This document shows positions 36,690 to 47,393 of a DNA stretch of 64,000 bases, piece by piece; the stretch's first letter is position 1; each line of letters starts with the position of its first letter. The stretch covers positions 29,808,228 through 29,872,227 of the forward strand of contig CM064424.1 of assembly GCA_032690845.1 (NCBI GenBank), read 5' to 3'. The notes under the pieces are model-generated. The model saw nothing but the letters and a program-made list of their open reading frames with translations, did not search any database and had not been told where the DNA came from. The translations under genes and the position numbers were made by a program. Source of the DNA: Eleusine coracana subsp. coracana. Its lineage: Eukaryota; Streptophyta; Magnoliopsida; Poales; Poaceae.

Positions 36690-36840
36690 GGACGGAACTT
36701 CCGTGACCTTGACGGAACTTCCGTCAAGAACCACGGAACTTCCATGAGTGACAGTTCCCCCGTCACCCGGAACTTCCATGATTGACAGAACTTCCATCGG
36801 GCACCACAGAACTTCCATCGGGCACCATGGAACTTCCGTT
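36690..36840 (+). repeat. GGAACTTCC dyad array in copia-D 5' LTR
   Basis: Seven GAACTTCC copies start at 36695, 36715, 36736, 36770, 36788, 36809 and 36830. Several are full ACGGAACTTCCGT dyads, spaced 18-34 bp. The 3' LTR has only four, one of them variant (45554, 45588, 45606, about 45626). Confidence 0.9.
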
Positions 36841-37086
36841 AGGCTCAGTTTTGTGATCACTTGGATCTTCTTTGTTTCACTTTTTTGTTCCTCTTGTGTT
36901 TCCGCTATGTGTCCTTTTGGTTTGAGTCATTTCTAGGGTTAACATATCACAAGTTGGTGTGTGTAATCTTGGTGACTTGGTTAGAGGTTGGTTCGCGTTG
37001 TAATTGGGACATAGGCCAAGTTCTCGAGAAGAATTTTAATTGGCTCCCATTCACCCCCCCTCTGGTTGCCTTCTCGGTCCTTCAAT

Positions 37087-37098
37087 TGGTATCAAAGC
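37087..37098 (+). promoter_or_regulatory. Copia-D primer-binding site
   Basis: TGGTATCAAAGC, two bases after the 5' LTR, complementary to initiator tRNA-Met. Confidence 0.9.
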
Positions 37099-37147
37099 CA
37101 ATTTGATCACTAGTTTACCTTCACCATCTTTGTGATCCGAGGACGAC

Positions 37148-39279
37148 ATGGAGAAGCGTGCTGTTAAGCTATGGATGTTCGATGGAGACGACTTCCCCTA
37201 CTGGAAGTCATGGACCAAGGCATATCTGCTGAGTCAAGAACGTGCAATTTGGGAGATTGTTGAGCAGGAGTATGCTATACCACAAGACCTGAACACTGCA
37301 TCTGCAGGTGAGTTAACCAGGTATGAACACAACTCCAAAGCTATCAACATTCTCATCTCTGCACTTGGTAGAAGTGAACATGATCGTGTTGCACATCTTA
37401 ACACCACTCATGCTATTTGGGTTAAGCTTTGCACATACCATGAGGGTACCAATTAAGTCAAGTCTATGCGTAAGGATTCATACAATAGACAATACCAAAC
37501 CTTTGCACAAAAACCTGGCGAGTCACTAGATGACACCTTTCATAGGTTTGAGGCAATTGTGTGCAACTTGCGGGATTATGGTAACCTTGTGTACAATAAC
37601 AATGATAGAGCTAAGCAACTGTTGTACTCACTTGATGAAAATGTTTGGGGGGTTAAAATTGCTGCTCTAGAAGAAACTGCTGAATTCAATATCTTGAACT
37701 GTGAGCAATTGTATAGCAAGCTAAAATCTCATGAACTGTCTAGGAAATCTCGTCCTAATCTTGCTATTCCTGCTTCTAGCATGGCTTTTCTTTCTAGCAC
37801 TCAGAAGGGTGATCACAATTGTGCTTCTTATGGAACTAACCCCTCACTTGACAAGTCTTCCTTGGAGTTTGCTTTGTCTTCTCTTGTTGCAGCTTCCAAT
37901 GAACAGATGGAGTGTATTCCTGACGAGGAGTTGTCCTTGCTCACAAGGAAGTTCATGAAGTTCTACAACAACCGAAAGGAGAGAAGAGGAGATGGTTCAA
38001 GAACCTGCTTTGAGTGTGGTGATCCGGGACACTTCATTGCTGATTGTCCCAAGAAGAAGAAGAAGGTCGGGTACCGTGACAACAACACTGAAGACTTCAA
38101 GCAGAAGAAGAACCGCTTCTACAAGAAGGGCAAGAACTCCAAGAAGTTCGCCAAGGCCATTGCACGCACCTGCATTGCTGTCTTGAGCGATGTCGACCTC
38201 ACATCAAGCGAAGGCCTTACAAGCTCGGAGGAGGAATTTGAGAAGCCACGATTCAAGAGGAAGGATGACTTCACCGGGCTTTGCTTCATGGCAAAGAACG
38301 ACCACAACACCGACTCTGGATCCGACTCCGACACAAGCGAGGTACCTCCTACTCTTGATGAGCTCTCTTCTGAACTTGATCATTGCGCGATGTTCTGCTC
38401 TTGCAAGATGATAAGCCTCGCAGTGCTGTTCGTGAGAGTAGAGAGCTTAATTCTAAGTTGGAGAGTGCTGAGTTTGAAATTGCTTCGCTTAGGTCTAAGC
38501 TTGCTAAAGATGACATTATTGTAGAGTGTGAGTCCTATCAAGTTGTGATGAATGATCTGAGTCAGAGGGAGAGTGTGCATGTTTAAGTTGTCAGTCAGCT
38601 TGAGAGTGCCCTCAAGGAGCTTGATAAGTTCAAAGCTAGACCAACTCTTTTGGGTGCATGTCAGAAGTGCCCCAAGCTCACAGATGAGTTGGAAGCTCAG
38701 TCTCTCAAAGTCAAAGAGCTTGAGTCCAAGCTGCTTCATGAGACTCGCTCAAAAGTTCTCCCACCTCCGTGTGAAGTGTGTGTTACCCTCAAGGACAAGC
38801 TAGTAATCACTAAGGAGGAAAACAAAGTCCTAGTTTAGAAAAATGACTATCTTATTTCTAGGCTCTAGAGAACCCTAGTGAGTGAGAAAAAGATTGAGTG
38901 TGATTTGGCAAGAGTGAAGGAGAGTGCTTCTAGGTCAACCTATAACTTGGGCTTGGGATTTGATAGGTGTGACAAGGAGAGTGAGAACGTGGGTAAGTTT
39001 GTACCTACCTTCAGCTACAAGGATGAGGAAAACACCATCAAACCTACTGACACATACTATCCACCCAATCCAAAACCCTCGTTCAACCCAAAGCAAACAG
39101 AGAAGCCAAAACCCAAGCCTGCCAAGCAAACCAAGCCTAATCCTAAGGGTGTCTACATTTGCATGTTTTGTGGTCGCAAGGGCCATTTAGATGAATTCTG
39201 TTACAGGCGTAAGAGGATTGAGAGGAAGCAAGTTGAGTTGACTAGGGATGCTTTTTATGATGATTTTGTTGACTTTTAG
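37148..39279 (+). pseudogene. Copia-D gag with two zinc knuckles and coiled coil
   Basis: From the ATG at 37148 the frame gives a UBN2-type gag (DGDDFPYWKSWTKAYL), then a CCHC knuckle (CFECGDPGHFIADC) near 38010-38050 with a lysine-rich tail. A frameshift near 38383 leads to a long charged coiled-coil part with a CQKC/CEVC region, and a second CCHC-like knuckle, CMFCGRKGHLDEFC, near 39160-39200. The long coiled-coil gag extension is typical of Sireviruses. Stops lie at 37454, 38584, 38836, 38866 and 39277, all of the TAA/TAG type. Confidence 0.85.
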
Positions 39280-42200
39280 CCTTGCTCTTTTTCTCGTGCT
39301 TATCGTGAACATGGTCATCCCTCATATGACTTTGATTCATGAAACAGAGGCTTTGCGCAGCAGCGCTTTGGCGTCCCACATTTTCCCCATCGTGGTGAGT
39401 ATCATTCGCGTGGATTTAGCTTTCACACAAATGATTTCTATCCTCATAACCCAAGGTTTGAGTCGAGACTCTTTGACAGGCCATGTTTTCCCCATCGTGG
39501 TTCTCGTCCCATGCGTTCAAATGACAATGTGCAAAGAACTTTGATGACTACTACCGGTCGTATGGTTAAGTGTTGGATTCCCAAAACCTTTTTTACTAAC
39601 CCCAGCACTGAGCCATCGACTTTTCCTTCTCTTTCTTTGTAGGTAGCAGGTGGAGGCTTGGAGAACAAATGGTTGATAGACTCTGGGTGTTCGCACCGCA
39701 TGATCGGAGATGGAAAGTGGTTCTCTAGCCTCACTCCCTTGAAGCGCCGGGAGTATGTGACCTTTGGAGATGACAAGAGAGGGAGAGTGAAGGCAAGAGG
39801 CGCGGTAAAGGTAAATGAAAAATTTACTCTCAAGGATGTTGGTTTGGTTGAGTATCTGAAGTACAATCTCCTCTCTGTCTCTTAGCTTCTTGATGTTGGT
39901 TTTGAAGTGCGCTTTAAGTCGAATGCTTCTTGTGTTCTTGATTCGAGTGGTTCCTTGGTTTGTGGGATTTCTCGTATTGGCAGAGTTTTTCAGGCTGATT
40001 TTGCTGGTTCTCCTGGTTCTCACAAGTACTTGTTTGCTCAATCTTCTTCTAAGCTCTGTAAATGGCATAGGAGACTGGATCACATGAGCTTTGACTTGTT
40101 ATATCGCTTGAGTAGCCTAGGTTTGATCCGAGGATTGCCTAAGCTCAAATTTGATAAGGATTTGGTTTGCGCTTCTTGTTGTCATGGGAAAATGATTACC
40201 GCTTCTCATCCACCAATCAATTTGGTGATGACTGAACGCCCTAGAGAATTACTTCACATGGACACTATTGGTCCTTCTCGAGTTCATTCGACGAGTGAGA
40301 AGTGGTATGTTCTTGTGATTGTTGACGACTACTCTCGCTACTCTTGGGTTTACTTTCTTGAGAGCAAGGATGAAGTGTTTCATCACTTTTGGAGCTTAGC
40401 TTTGAGGTTGTTCAAGGAACTCCCTAGTGCATTACGAGCAATCCGTAGTGATAATGACACCGAGTTCAAGAACTCCTCCTTTGATGCTTTCTATCTTGAG
40501 CATGGTATTGAGCATCAGTTTCAGCACCTCGTGTTCCCCAGCAGAATGGTGTGGTCGAAAGAAAGAATAGAACTTTGGTGGAGATGGTCCGGACGATGCT
40601 CGATGAGCATAGGACTCCGAGGTGGTTTTGGGCTGAGGCCATTAGCACTGCTTGCTATGTTTCTAATCAGATTTTCTTATGCTCAATTCTTAATGTGACT
40701 TCTCATGAGCTACGTTTTGGGAGGAAGCCATCTGTTTCTCATTTGCGTGCCTTTGGCTACAAGTGCTTCATTCTCAAACGTGGCAATCTTGATAAGTTTG
40801 TGTCGAGATCTTCCAATGGCATCTTTCTTGTTTACTCTCTTCATGGTCATTCCTACAAAGTTTTGAATTTGGAGACTAACACCATCGTAGAGTCCTGTGA
40901 TGTAACCTTTGATGAATCAAACTTTTATGCAAGCAATGTGATTGAGATTGCAGGTACCAAGGAGATGGAGGAGAGCATCTTTGTAGAAGAGGACCTACAG
41001 GGCTTTGATGATGATCACGATGATTCACTTCATCTCTCATCTGAGCTTGTTCCTGCTGCTACCATTACTCCAGCAGAGGGTCCAGAAGTTTCTACATCTA
41101 CTTCAGCAGCTGTCGAGTGAGCTCCAGCTATGGTTGAGGGGGAGGTACGCTCTAAGAGAGAGGCTCCTCACCACATTCAGCGTCAACATCCACCCTAACA
41201 AATTATTGATAATCTCTATGAGAGGACAACAAGGTCAAGGTCTGCATATCTTGCCTGCTTTACCAATTCTCTCTTTGTTGCAACCTTTGAACCCCGGGAT
41301 GTTGGACACACATTATCTGACGAACATTGGGTTAATGCCATGCATGAGGAGTTGGAGAACTTTGAGAGAAACAAAGTGTGAACCCTAGTAGAGCCTCCTG
41401 TAGGTGTCAATGTCATAGAAACCAAATGGGTGTTTAAAAACAAGCATGGGGAAGATGGTGAGGTTGTTAGAAACAAGGCTAGGCTTGTTGCCCAGAGTTT
41501 CAGTCAAGTGGAAGGCTTAGACTATGGGGAAACCTTTGCTCCTGTTGCACGCATAGAAGTCATTAGGATCTTGCTTGCATTTGCTGCCTCTAAGGGCATT
41601 AGACTCTATCAAATGAATGTCAAGAGTGCTTTCCTAAATGATTTCATAGAGGAAGAGGTTTATATAAAACAACCACCTGGCTTTGAGCACCACAAATACC
41701 CAAACCATGTGTACAAGCTTCAGAAGGCTTTGTACGGGCTAAAGCAAGCACCTAGGGCATGGTATGCTAGGCTTAAGACTTTCTTGCTAGAGCGTGGGTA
41801 TGTCATAGGGTGTGTTGACAAAACCTTGTTCACTCTCAGGCATGGCAACGACTTTCTAATAGTTTAGATATATGTGGATGATATCATCTTTGGTGGTTCC
41901 TCTCATGTTCTTGTGTTCAGATTTCAGGAAGCCATGCAAAGTGAATTTCAGATATCGATGATGGGCAAGCTCACCTTCTTTCTTGGGTTTCAAATCAAGC
42001 AGTGCAAGCTAGGCACTTTCATACATCAAGCCAAGTACACGAAGGATCTCCTGAAGAAGTTCGACATGGTCAATGTGAAGCCGTTGTCTACACCAAGGTC
42101 CACTACAACGGCACTTGACCCTGATGAAGACTGTGAAGCAGTGGACCAAAGGGAGTACAGGAGCATGATTGGCTCCCTCTTGTACCTGACAGTGACAAGA

Positions 42201-42824
42201 CCCGACATACACTTTGCGGTGTGTCCTTGTGCTCGCTTTCAAGCTTCCCCAAGGGTAACTCATCGCAAGGCTGTCAAGTGCATCTTCAGGTATCTCAAAT
42301 ACACCCTTGAGTTTGGTCTTTGGTACTCTGCATCTTCATCTCTTGATCTCATTGGGTATTCAGATGCGGACTTTGCTGGGTGTAGAATTGATAGGAAGAG
42401 CACTTCTGGTACTTGCCATTTCTTAGGTACTTCTTTGATCTGTTGGTCGTCTCGTAAGCAGTCGAGTGTTGCCCAATCCACCACAGAGGTTGAGTATGTT
42501 GCTGCTGCTAGTTGCTGCTTATAAATCCTATGGATTGTATCTACCATGAGAGACTATGGATTAACTTTTAAGGGTGTTTCACTCATGTGTGATAATTCCA
42601 ATGCCATATGCTTAGCCAAAAACCCAATCCAACATGATAAGGTCAAGCACATCAATGTGCGATTCCACTTTCTAAGAGACAATGTTGAGAAGGGGGATGT
42701 TGAGCTCAAATACATCGACACCAGAAACCAACTAGCTGATATCCTCACCAAGCCCCTAGATGCTTCGAGACATGCTTTTCTTCGGGGGGGACTTGGTGTT
42801 TGTCATCGTTATGGCATCATTTGA
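39280..42824 (+). pseudogene. Copia-D pol: protease, integrase, RT, RNase H
   Basis: A linker with the RMVKCWIPK motif leads into the aspartic protease (WLIDSGCSHRMIG, 39670). Next come the pre-integrase/zinc region (HRRLDHMS, CASCCHGK) and the integrase core (D in LLHMDTIGPS, D in IRSDNDTEF, then E near 40550 after a frameshift at about 40515). RT starts at about 41430 with TKWVFKNKHGEDG; its YVDD follows a TAG at 41865. RNase H has GYSDADFAG, TEVEYVAAASCC and ends with DILTKPLD. Stops at 39640, 39883, 41118, about 41199, 41379, 41865 and 42522 break the frame. All major domains are present but no product is expected. Confidence 0.9.
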
Positions 42825-44160
42825 GGAGGAGTTGGTGTTCACTTGTATATATGTATCTTACCATTTTCGCATTGCATCTCATATGTAATATATGCATTGG
42901 TAGATGAGCTATGATTCTTATGCTTGCCTGTATTTCTCATTGCTATGATTGAGCTTGAGCTAAGTTGTGTGAATGTGATGGTAATCTCTCATGCTTAGAT
43001 TTTCTAGATGGCCTGTTATAGACTCATGTGAGCAACTTGCTAATCTTAAAGGTAAACTTAGCTTCTTGTGAACCTTATGAACTAATATGCTAAAACTTGC
43101 TCACCATGTGTATAATTGCTTTTATCCTTGTTGAAACTTGTATTGAGGCTAGTCTAGAGGATATCTTGGCTTTGGCACCTTGTGTTTGTGAAATGGAAGG
43201 CTTTGCAAATGTTTCACTCATGATGGGACATTGTGGGAACGTGTGTTCCTTTTGCTGCAAAGGCATGCTCTTTTGTCTTGTGAATAAACTATGGATAATC
43301 TGCTAAGTGCTTTTGATCAAGAATGATTCTAAAATGTTAAATCCAAACATTGTGACTTGAGGCCTCGGGGTGTTTGTCGTACCCAGTCGTGCGACCCTCC
43401 GTATGGATAAGAGGACACATGAGGATAAACAATAAACACTTGATCAACTGAGTCTCTGTTGCATATGTGAGCGTTTATAGAGCTCATTTTCTGCGAATGC
43501 TTGTTGTCCTTGTTGAGATTGAGACTGGCTAGATTCTTATGATTCACTTGATGCTTGTTTTGCCTTAGATGGGAGTACTTACACATGTGGTGGCAGCTTT
43601 GCTCATGATAAGCAAATTTGATTCTATCTAAGCTAGTCAATCTTTCTGCTTAGCTTGTAGAGCTCTTGGTGTTTATGCCTTGCTATCTATTTTTGATCTT
43701 TGCATGATTGGGAGCTATTGCTTTTACACTTGATGGCTCTATGTTTATGGCTAGCAAAGTTAAATGCTTGTTTGCATAATTGTTGAAGCTCCTTAGATTT
43801 GCATTTTCATGCATTGTATGTTTGCTTGTTCTTTTGCCTCTTTGATGAGTTCATTGCCAAAGGGGGAGAAAATATTAGGTCATGCACAAATTATGCTAAG
43901 AAACATAAAATGATCCTTGCACTACATGACCTACCACAACTTGAGGGGGAGCATATCATGATCTCGAGCATTTTCTTGCGCTTTTCACATTCTTTATGCC
44001 TTCCTTGCCAATTCTTGGTTTTGTAATCCCTACTTTACTAGATGGCTTGTTTTCATCTTTTCTTTGGGTTTGGCCATTTGGATGTGCTTATTCGGCTTTG
44101 CATTTCAATCTCTAATCTTTGTGCATTTGGTGTTTTCAATGTACTCATCAAGGGGGAGAT
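42825..44160 (+). other. Copia-D 3' region with repeated polypurine tracts
   Basis: No supported envelope-like gene. Three polypurine-tract-like motifs occur before the 3' LTR: AAAGGGGGAGAAAA near 43859, TTGAGGGGGAGC near 43941 and CAAGGGGGAGAT at 44149-44160. The last directly abuts the LTR and is the likely functional tract. Confidence 0.75.
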
Positions 44161-45894
44161 TGAGAAACCATGTGGATATGTGCCATGGTTTGCAATATAT
44201 GATGAGTAATTGACTTGAGCGGATTTGGTGTTTGAGTTGAAATGCGGGAATCTGGGGATTGCATGAGTTTGTGCATCTCATGGTTTTAACTAACCGCAGT
44301 TGGTGGAAGTATTGGTGAAGTTGTAGGAGTTGGAAAATGTGTTTGCTTATCTCATGATGTATAGGTCACTGGAGCCGACTTGGCGGTCAGCGGCGAGAGG
44401 ATCGGGCACAAGTAGAGGACTTGGGGCCGGACGATCAGGATGCCGAGTGAAGTCAAGGGTGATCCTCACCGTACATGTGGAGAACATGTGGAGAGGCAAG
44501 AAGCACAGATGGTTTCGCGGTTGAGCCTCAAAACCTTGGTGGTGATGAAGACGGCGTGTTGACCAAGTCAAGGCGAGCGGGATGCCGGTGCAAGTGATAA
44601 GGGGGCCCAATGGACAGGGACCGGGAGAGACTTGCCGGTGGTCAGGATCGCGGGACGAGGTGACACGTGTTGACATCGAGAAGTCATGCTTTGAGAAGCG
44701 TGCAAGGCGATTTCCTAGTTTGGGCCTCAAAACCAGTGGCGGCGATTGGAGGTGCACGTGGCACCATCATGGAGCTTGCATGGAGGCGAAGCAAAGATGT
44801 GAAGGGCCCGATGGCATTCGGGTGAAGGAAAATGAGATGGACAAGTTTGCCCCCGGTGGTAGGTGGCAATGTTATGTACGTCATGGGTAGTGTGGTCTTT
44901 TGGACAATATGATCCTAGGCCTATATAAGGAGAGGTGTGGTTGGTAGGAGAGGTGCCTCTTCCCATTAGCCTTGTGTTAGGAACTCATTTCAAAGTGCTA
45001 GGAGAGGTCTTCATATAAAAGAGGAGAGGAGAGGGTGTGTGAGAGACATCTCTTGCTCTTCCAAATAGTGGGAGGAAGAGGGTGGCTTCCTAGCCATGTA
45101 TCCATGTATCTTGAATTGATGAATCAATGATATGAGATTCAAATTCGTGCTCAAGTTCTTCCTCTCTCCCTAAATCCCGAATTTCTCTTTTTCCCTATTT
45201 TCGGAGCTATTTTCGTGGTAATTTTCGATCTTGATTTTGAGTGAGTTTTGGGTTGGATTTTGTGGGGGATATTGGTTCTATGATGTGCTAGAACAACCCT
45301 ATGTAGGTCTTTGACCGAATCAAAGGCACTAGCACCTTCGATTTAAAAGATCTCTCAAGTTCCCCTTTTTGGTGTTCTTGACACAAGATCTGAAATTCAT
45401 GATGATTCTTTGTGCTTTTGGAGTGGATCTCTTTAGAAGAGGGTCGTGATGTATTGAGGATGATCTGGTCCAAATTTTGTGATTTTTGGAGTTCGTTTGA
45501 TAGGGTTTTGGTAATTTTCTTTCCCGAACGGAGCTGCTGTTTTGCTCAGGACGGAACTTCCATGAGTGACAGTTCTCCCGTCACCTGGAACTTCCATGAT
45601 CGACAGAACTTCCATCGGGCACCACGAAACTTCCGTCAGGCTTAGTTTTATGATCACTCGGATCTTTCTTGTTTCCCTTTTTTTTTCCTTTTATGCTTCC
45701 GCTATGTGTTCTTTTGGTTTGAATCATTCCTAGGGTTAACATATCACAAGTTGGTGTGTGTAATCTTGGTGACTCGGTTAGAGGTTGGTTCGGGTTGTAA
45801 TTGGGACATAGGCCAAGTTCTCGAGAAAAATTTTAATTGGCTCCCATTCACTCCCCCCCGCCACCCCGCCTCTGGTCGCCTTCGTGGTCCTTCA
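44161..45894 (+). repeat. Copia-D 3' LTR
   Basis: 1734 bp, paired with 35315-37084. It is 36 bp shorter, largely from loss or gain of GGAACTTCC units. It ends CCTTCA and is followed by AATTA. Confidence 0.93.
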
Positions 45895-45912
45895 AATTAT
45901 GTAGTTACTGAC

Positions 45913-46071
45913 CATGACTGGATGACCAATCTACACGATTGACCGCCTTAGTGTGACCCTTCAAAGAAACTAAGAGCTTCAACGACAAACTTTTGCTTGA
46001 TCGAGTCTTTGATTGGAGTCGTAAGGAATGTGAAATGTCAGCTCTCACATTTGAGTCAGATATAGATCCAA
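45913..46071 (-). pseudogene. WDR25: WDR25-like WD40 gene, exon 1 of the preserved part
   Basis: A 159-bp exon between acceptor TATTTTTCAG and donor GTCAGT on the minus strand. It encodes GSISDSNVRADISHSLRL, a basic stretch, and then the first blade strand LVSLKGHTKAVNRVDWSSSH. The phase (two bases, 52 codons, one base) joins exactly to the exon at 31978. The upstream N-terminal exon of the family (Pro-rich) was not found in the next kilobase, so the copy is truncated or that exon lies beyond later insertions. Confidence 0.82.
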
Positions 46072-46599
46072 CTGAAAAATAGAGTGTGTAGAAAATGATC
46101 AAGGCTAAGAAAATGCTGTTCAAGCAACATAGCCAAAAAGTTAGAATATATCAGTGTCTATAATCAATCCACATGAGATCATCATCACAAAAGAAAATTG
46201 TGATATTGAGGACAACAACTTTGTCTTGAAAACTAGGCTCTTTAGAATAAGAACATTGGTTGTATTCTGTGGAAAGGAAAAAGAAATTGGAAACTTTGAT
46301 TTCCTTGCTCAAGTACAACAAGCTATTTATTTGCCTAAGACGAAGGCCTAACCAATGTTCTCCAAAACATTTCAGCTATTTGAGACATGTAACAGGTTCA
46401 TTCAGGGATGTGGGACCCAATACAATATTGCCAAATCAATTTATATCGAAGTCAAAAGTAATTACAAGAAGATATTCTGTACTCAGTCGTACGTACAGTG
46501 GAACTTCAATCGCACAGTGGAACTTCCATTGCTGCTGGAACAATAAATCAGAAATCCAGGACGAATTAATTATTAATTTAAGCAATGAGCACAGACGCA
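46072..46599. other. Unassigned, with two GGAACTT motifs
   Basis: Intron or intergenic sequence. GTGGAACTTCAAT and GTGGAACTTCCATT near 46497 and 46521 resemble the copia-D LTR motif although they lie outside that element. No gene is supported. Confidence 0.4.
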
Positions 46600-46760
46600 T
46601 AGCAAACAATTTTCGCTTCCAGTCATGGTGGTTGTGGATACATCGAAATGCTTGTATTTTTGATGAATCCTCCCCTAGAGCTATAAAGATTATCCAAGAC
46701 ATTTAGGACGAGGTCAGGCTGTGGTGCATGGCCGGTGCAAGACATTAAAGAGAAGGATGG
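46600..46760 (+). pseudogene. LINE ORF2 C-terminal remnant
   Basis: Plus-strand translation contains FQSWWLWIHRNACIFDESSP and, past a TAG, DEVRLWCMAGAR. The 'W..R N.R.F' and 'LWCMAGAR' blocks are characteristic of the end of plant L1 ORF2. It is short and broken. Confidence 0.65.
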
Positions 46761-46879
46761 AGGAGAGCGCACCACAGGAGATCTCGTCGCGCGCTCGTGG
46801 AGGGGGACAAAGGAGAGAGCACCGGAGGAGGTCCGCCGGCATGCCGACCATCGGCACCATGCAGTGCGTAGCAGACTAG

Positions 46880-46903
46880 GAGAGAGAGAGAGAGAGAGAG
46901 AGA
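46880..46903. repeat. (GA)n microsatellite
   Basis: About 12 GA units in a purine-rich stretch. No other feature is linked to it. Confidence 0.9.
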
Positions 46904-46979
46904 GGATGGGCGGGGCGGCTGCTAGGGTTAGGAGTGAGGGAGCGGGGGTTGGGGGGGGCTCCCTCGCTGCTTAGGCTTC

Positions 46980-47181
46980 TGTTCAGAGTCACGGATCATG
47001 GGTTTCTAATGGGCCTTTAGCGGCGGATAATATTATGGGCCGTCGCTACTGTTAATTTTTAGCCGTAGGTTGTATATGGGCCACTGCTATAAATGTTTGT
47101 ATATTTGTAGCGATAGGTTATTATTGGGTCGTTTCTATTGAAAACTGGATTATGTCGCTATAGAGCCCATTTGTTATAGTG
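46980..47181. mobile_element. CACTA transposon terminus, second family
   Basis: On the minus strand it begins CACTATAACAAATGGG at 47181. Inside are three or four diverged subterminal repeats of the form TATGGGCCRTCGCTA. The partner terminus was not found, so the element's extent is unknown. Confidence 0.6.
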
Positions 47182-47393
47182 AATATTGGTTAAACTCAAA
47201 ACTAGATGAGTGAAGCAAAACAAATGTATACCATACAATAGGTTTTCATCCATGCTTTTAGGCATGGACTCTAGACAAACTAACGGAGTCATTGAAGTCT
47301 TTGAGCTATGAATATCTATTCTTTCAGGTCCGATTATTTTTTACCAGCAAAGGATCACAATATGCTTCGCTGCAGGCGAAACAACCAAGCCTG

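Larger units (their letters stand above)
35315..37084 (+). repeat. Copia-D 5' LTR
   Basis: 1770 bp. A TATA box, CATATATAAGG, at about 36062-36072 marks the likely promoter. A cluster of seven GAACTTCC motifs lies at 36695-36837. Confidence 0.93.
35315..45894 (+). mobile_element. Copia-D, complete Sirevirus-like (Opie/Maximus type) element
   Basis: LTRs lie at 35315-37084 and 44161-45894. The ends are TGAGAAACC...CCTTCA and the exact target duplication is AATTA (35310-35314 and 45895-45899). The primer-binding site is TGGTATCAAAGC at 37087, and polypurine tracts precede the 3' LTR. The order gag-protease-integrase-RT-RNase H is that of Ty1/copia. Long LTRs, an extended gag with coiled coil and two zinc knuckles, and repeated polypurine tracts point to the Sirevirus group. 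It sits in the WDR25-like intron next to the exon 1 donor. Frames carry two frameshifts and about 13 stops. Confidence 0.93.

Noticed and set aside
42825..44160. Envelope-like gene in copia-D
   Set aside because: Only short frames such as 43799-44026 occur, with no membrane or coiled-coil pattern strong enough to support it.
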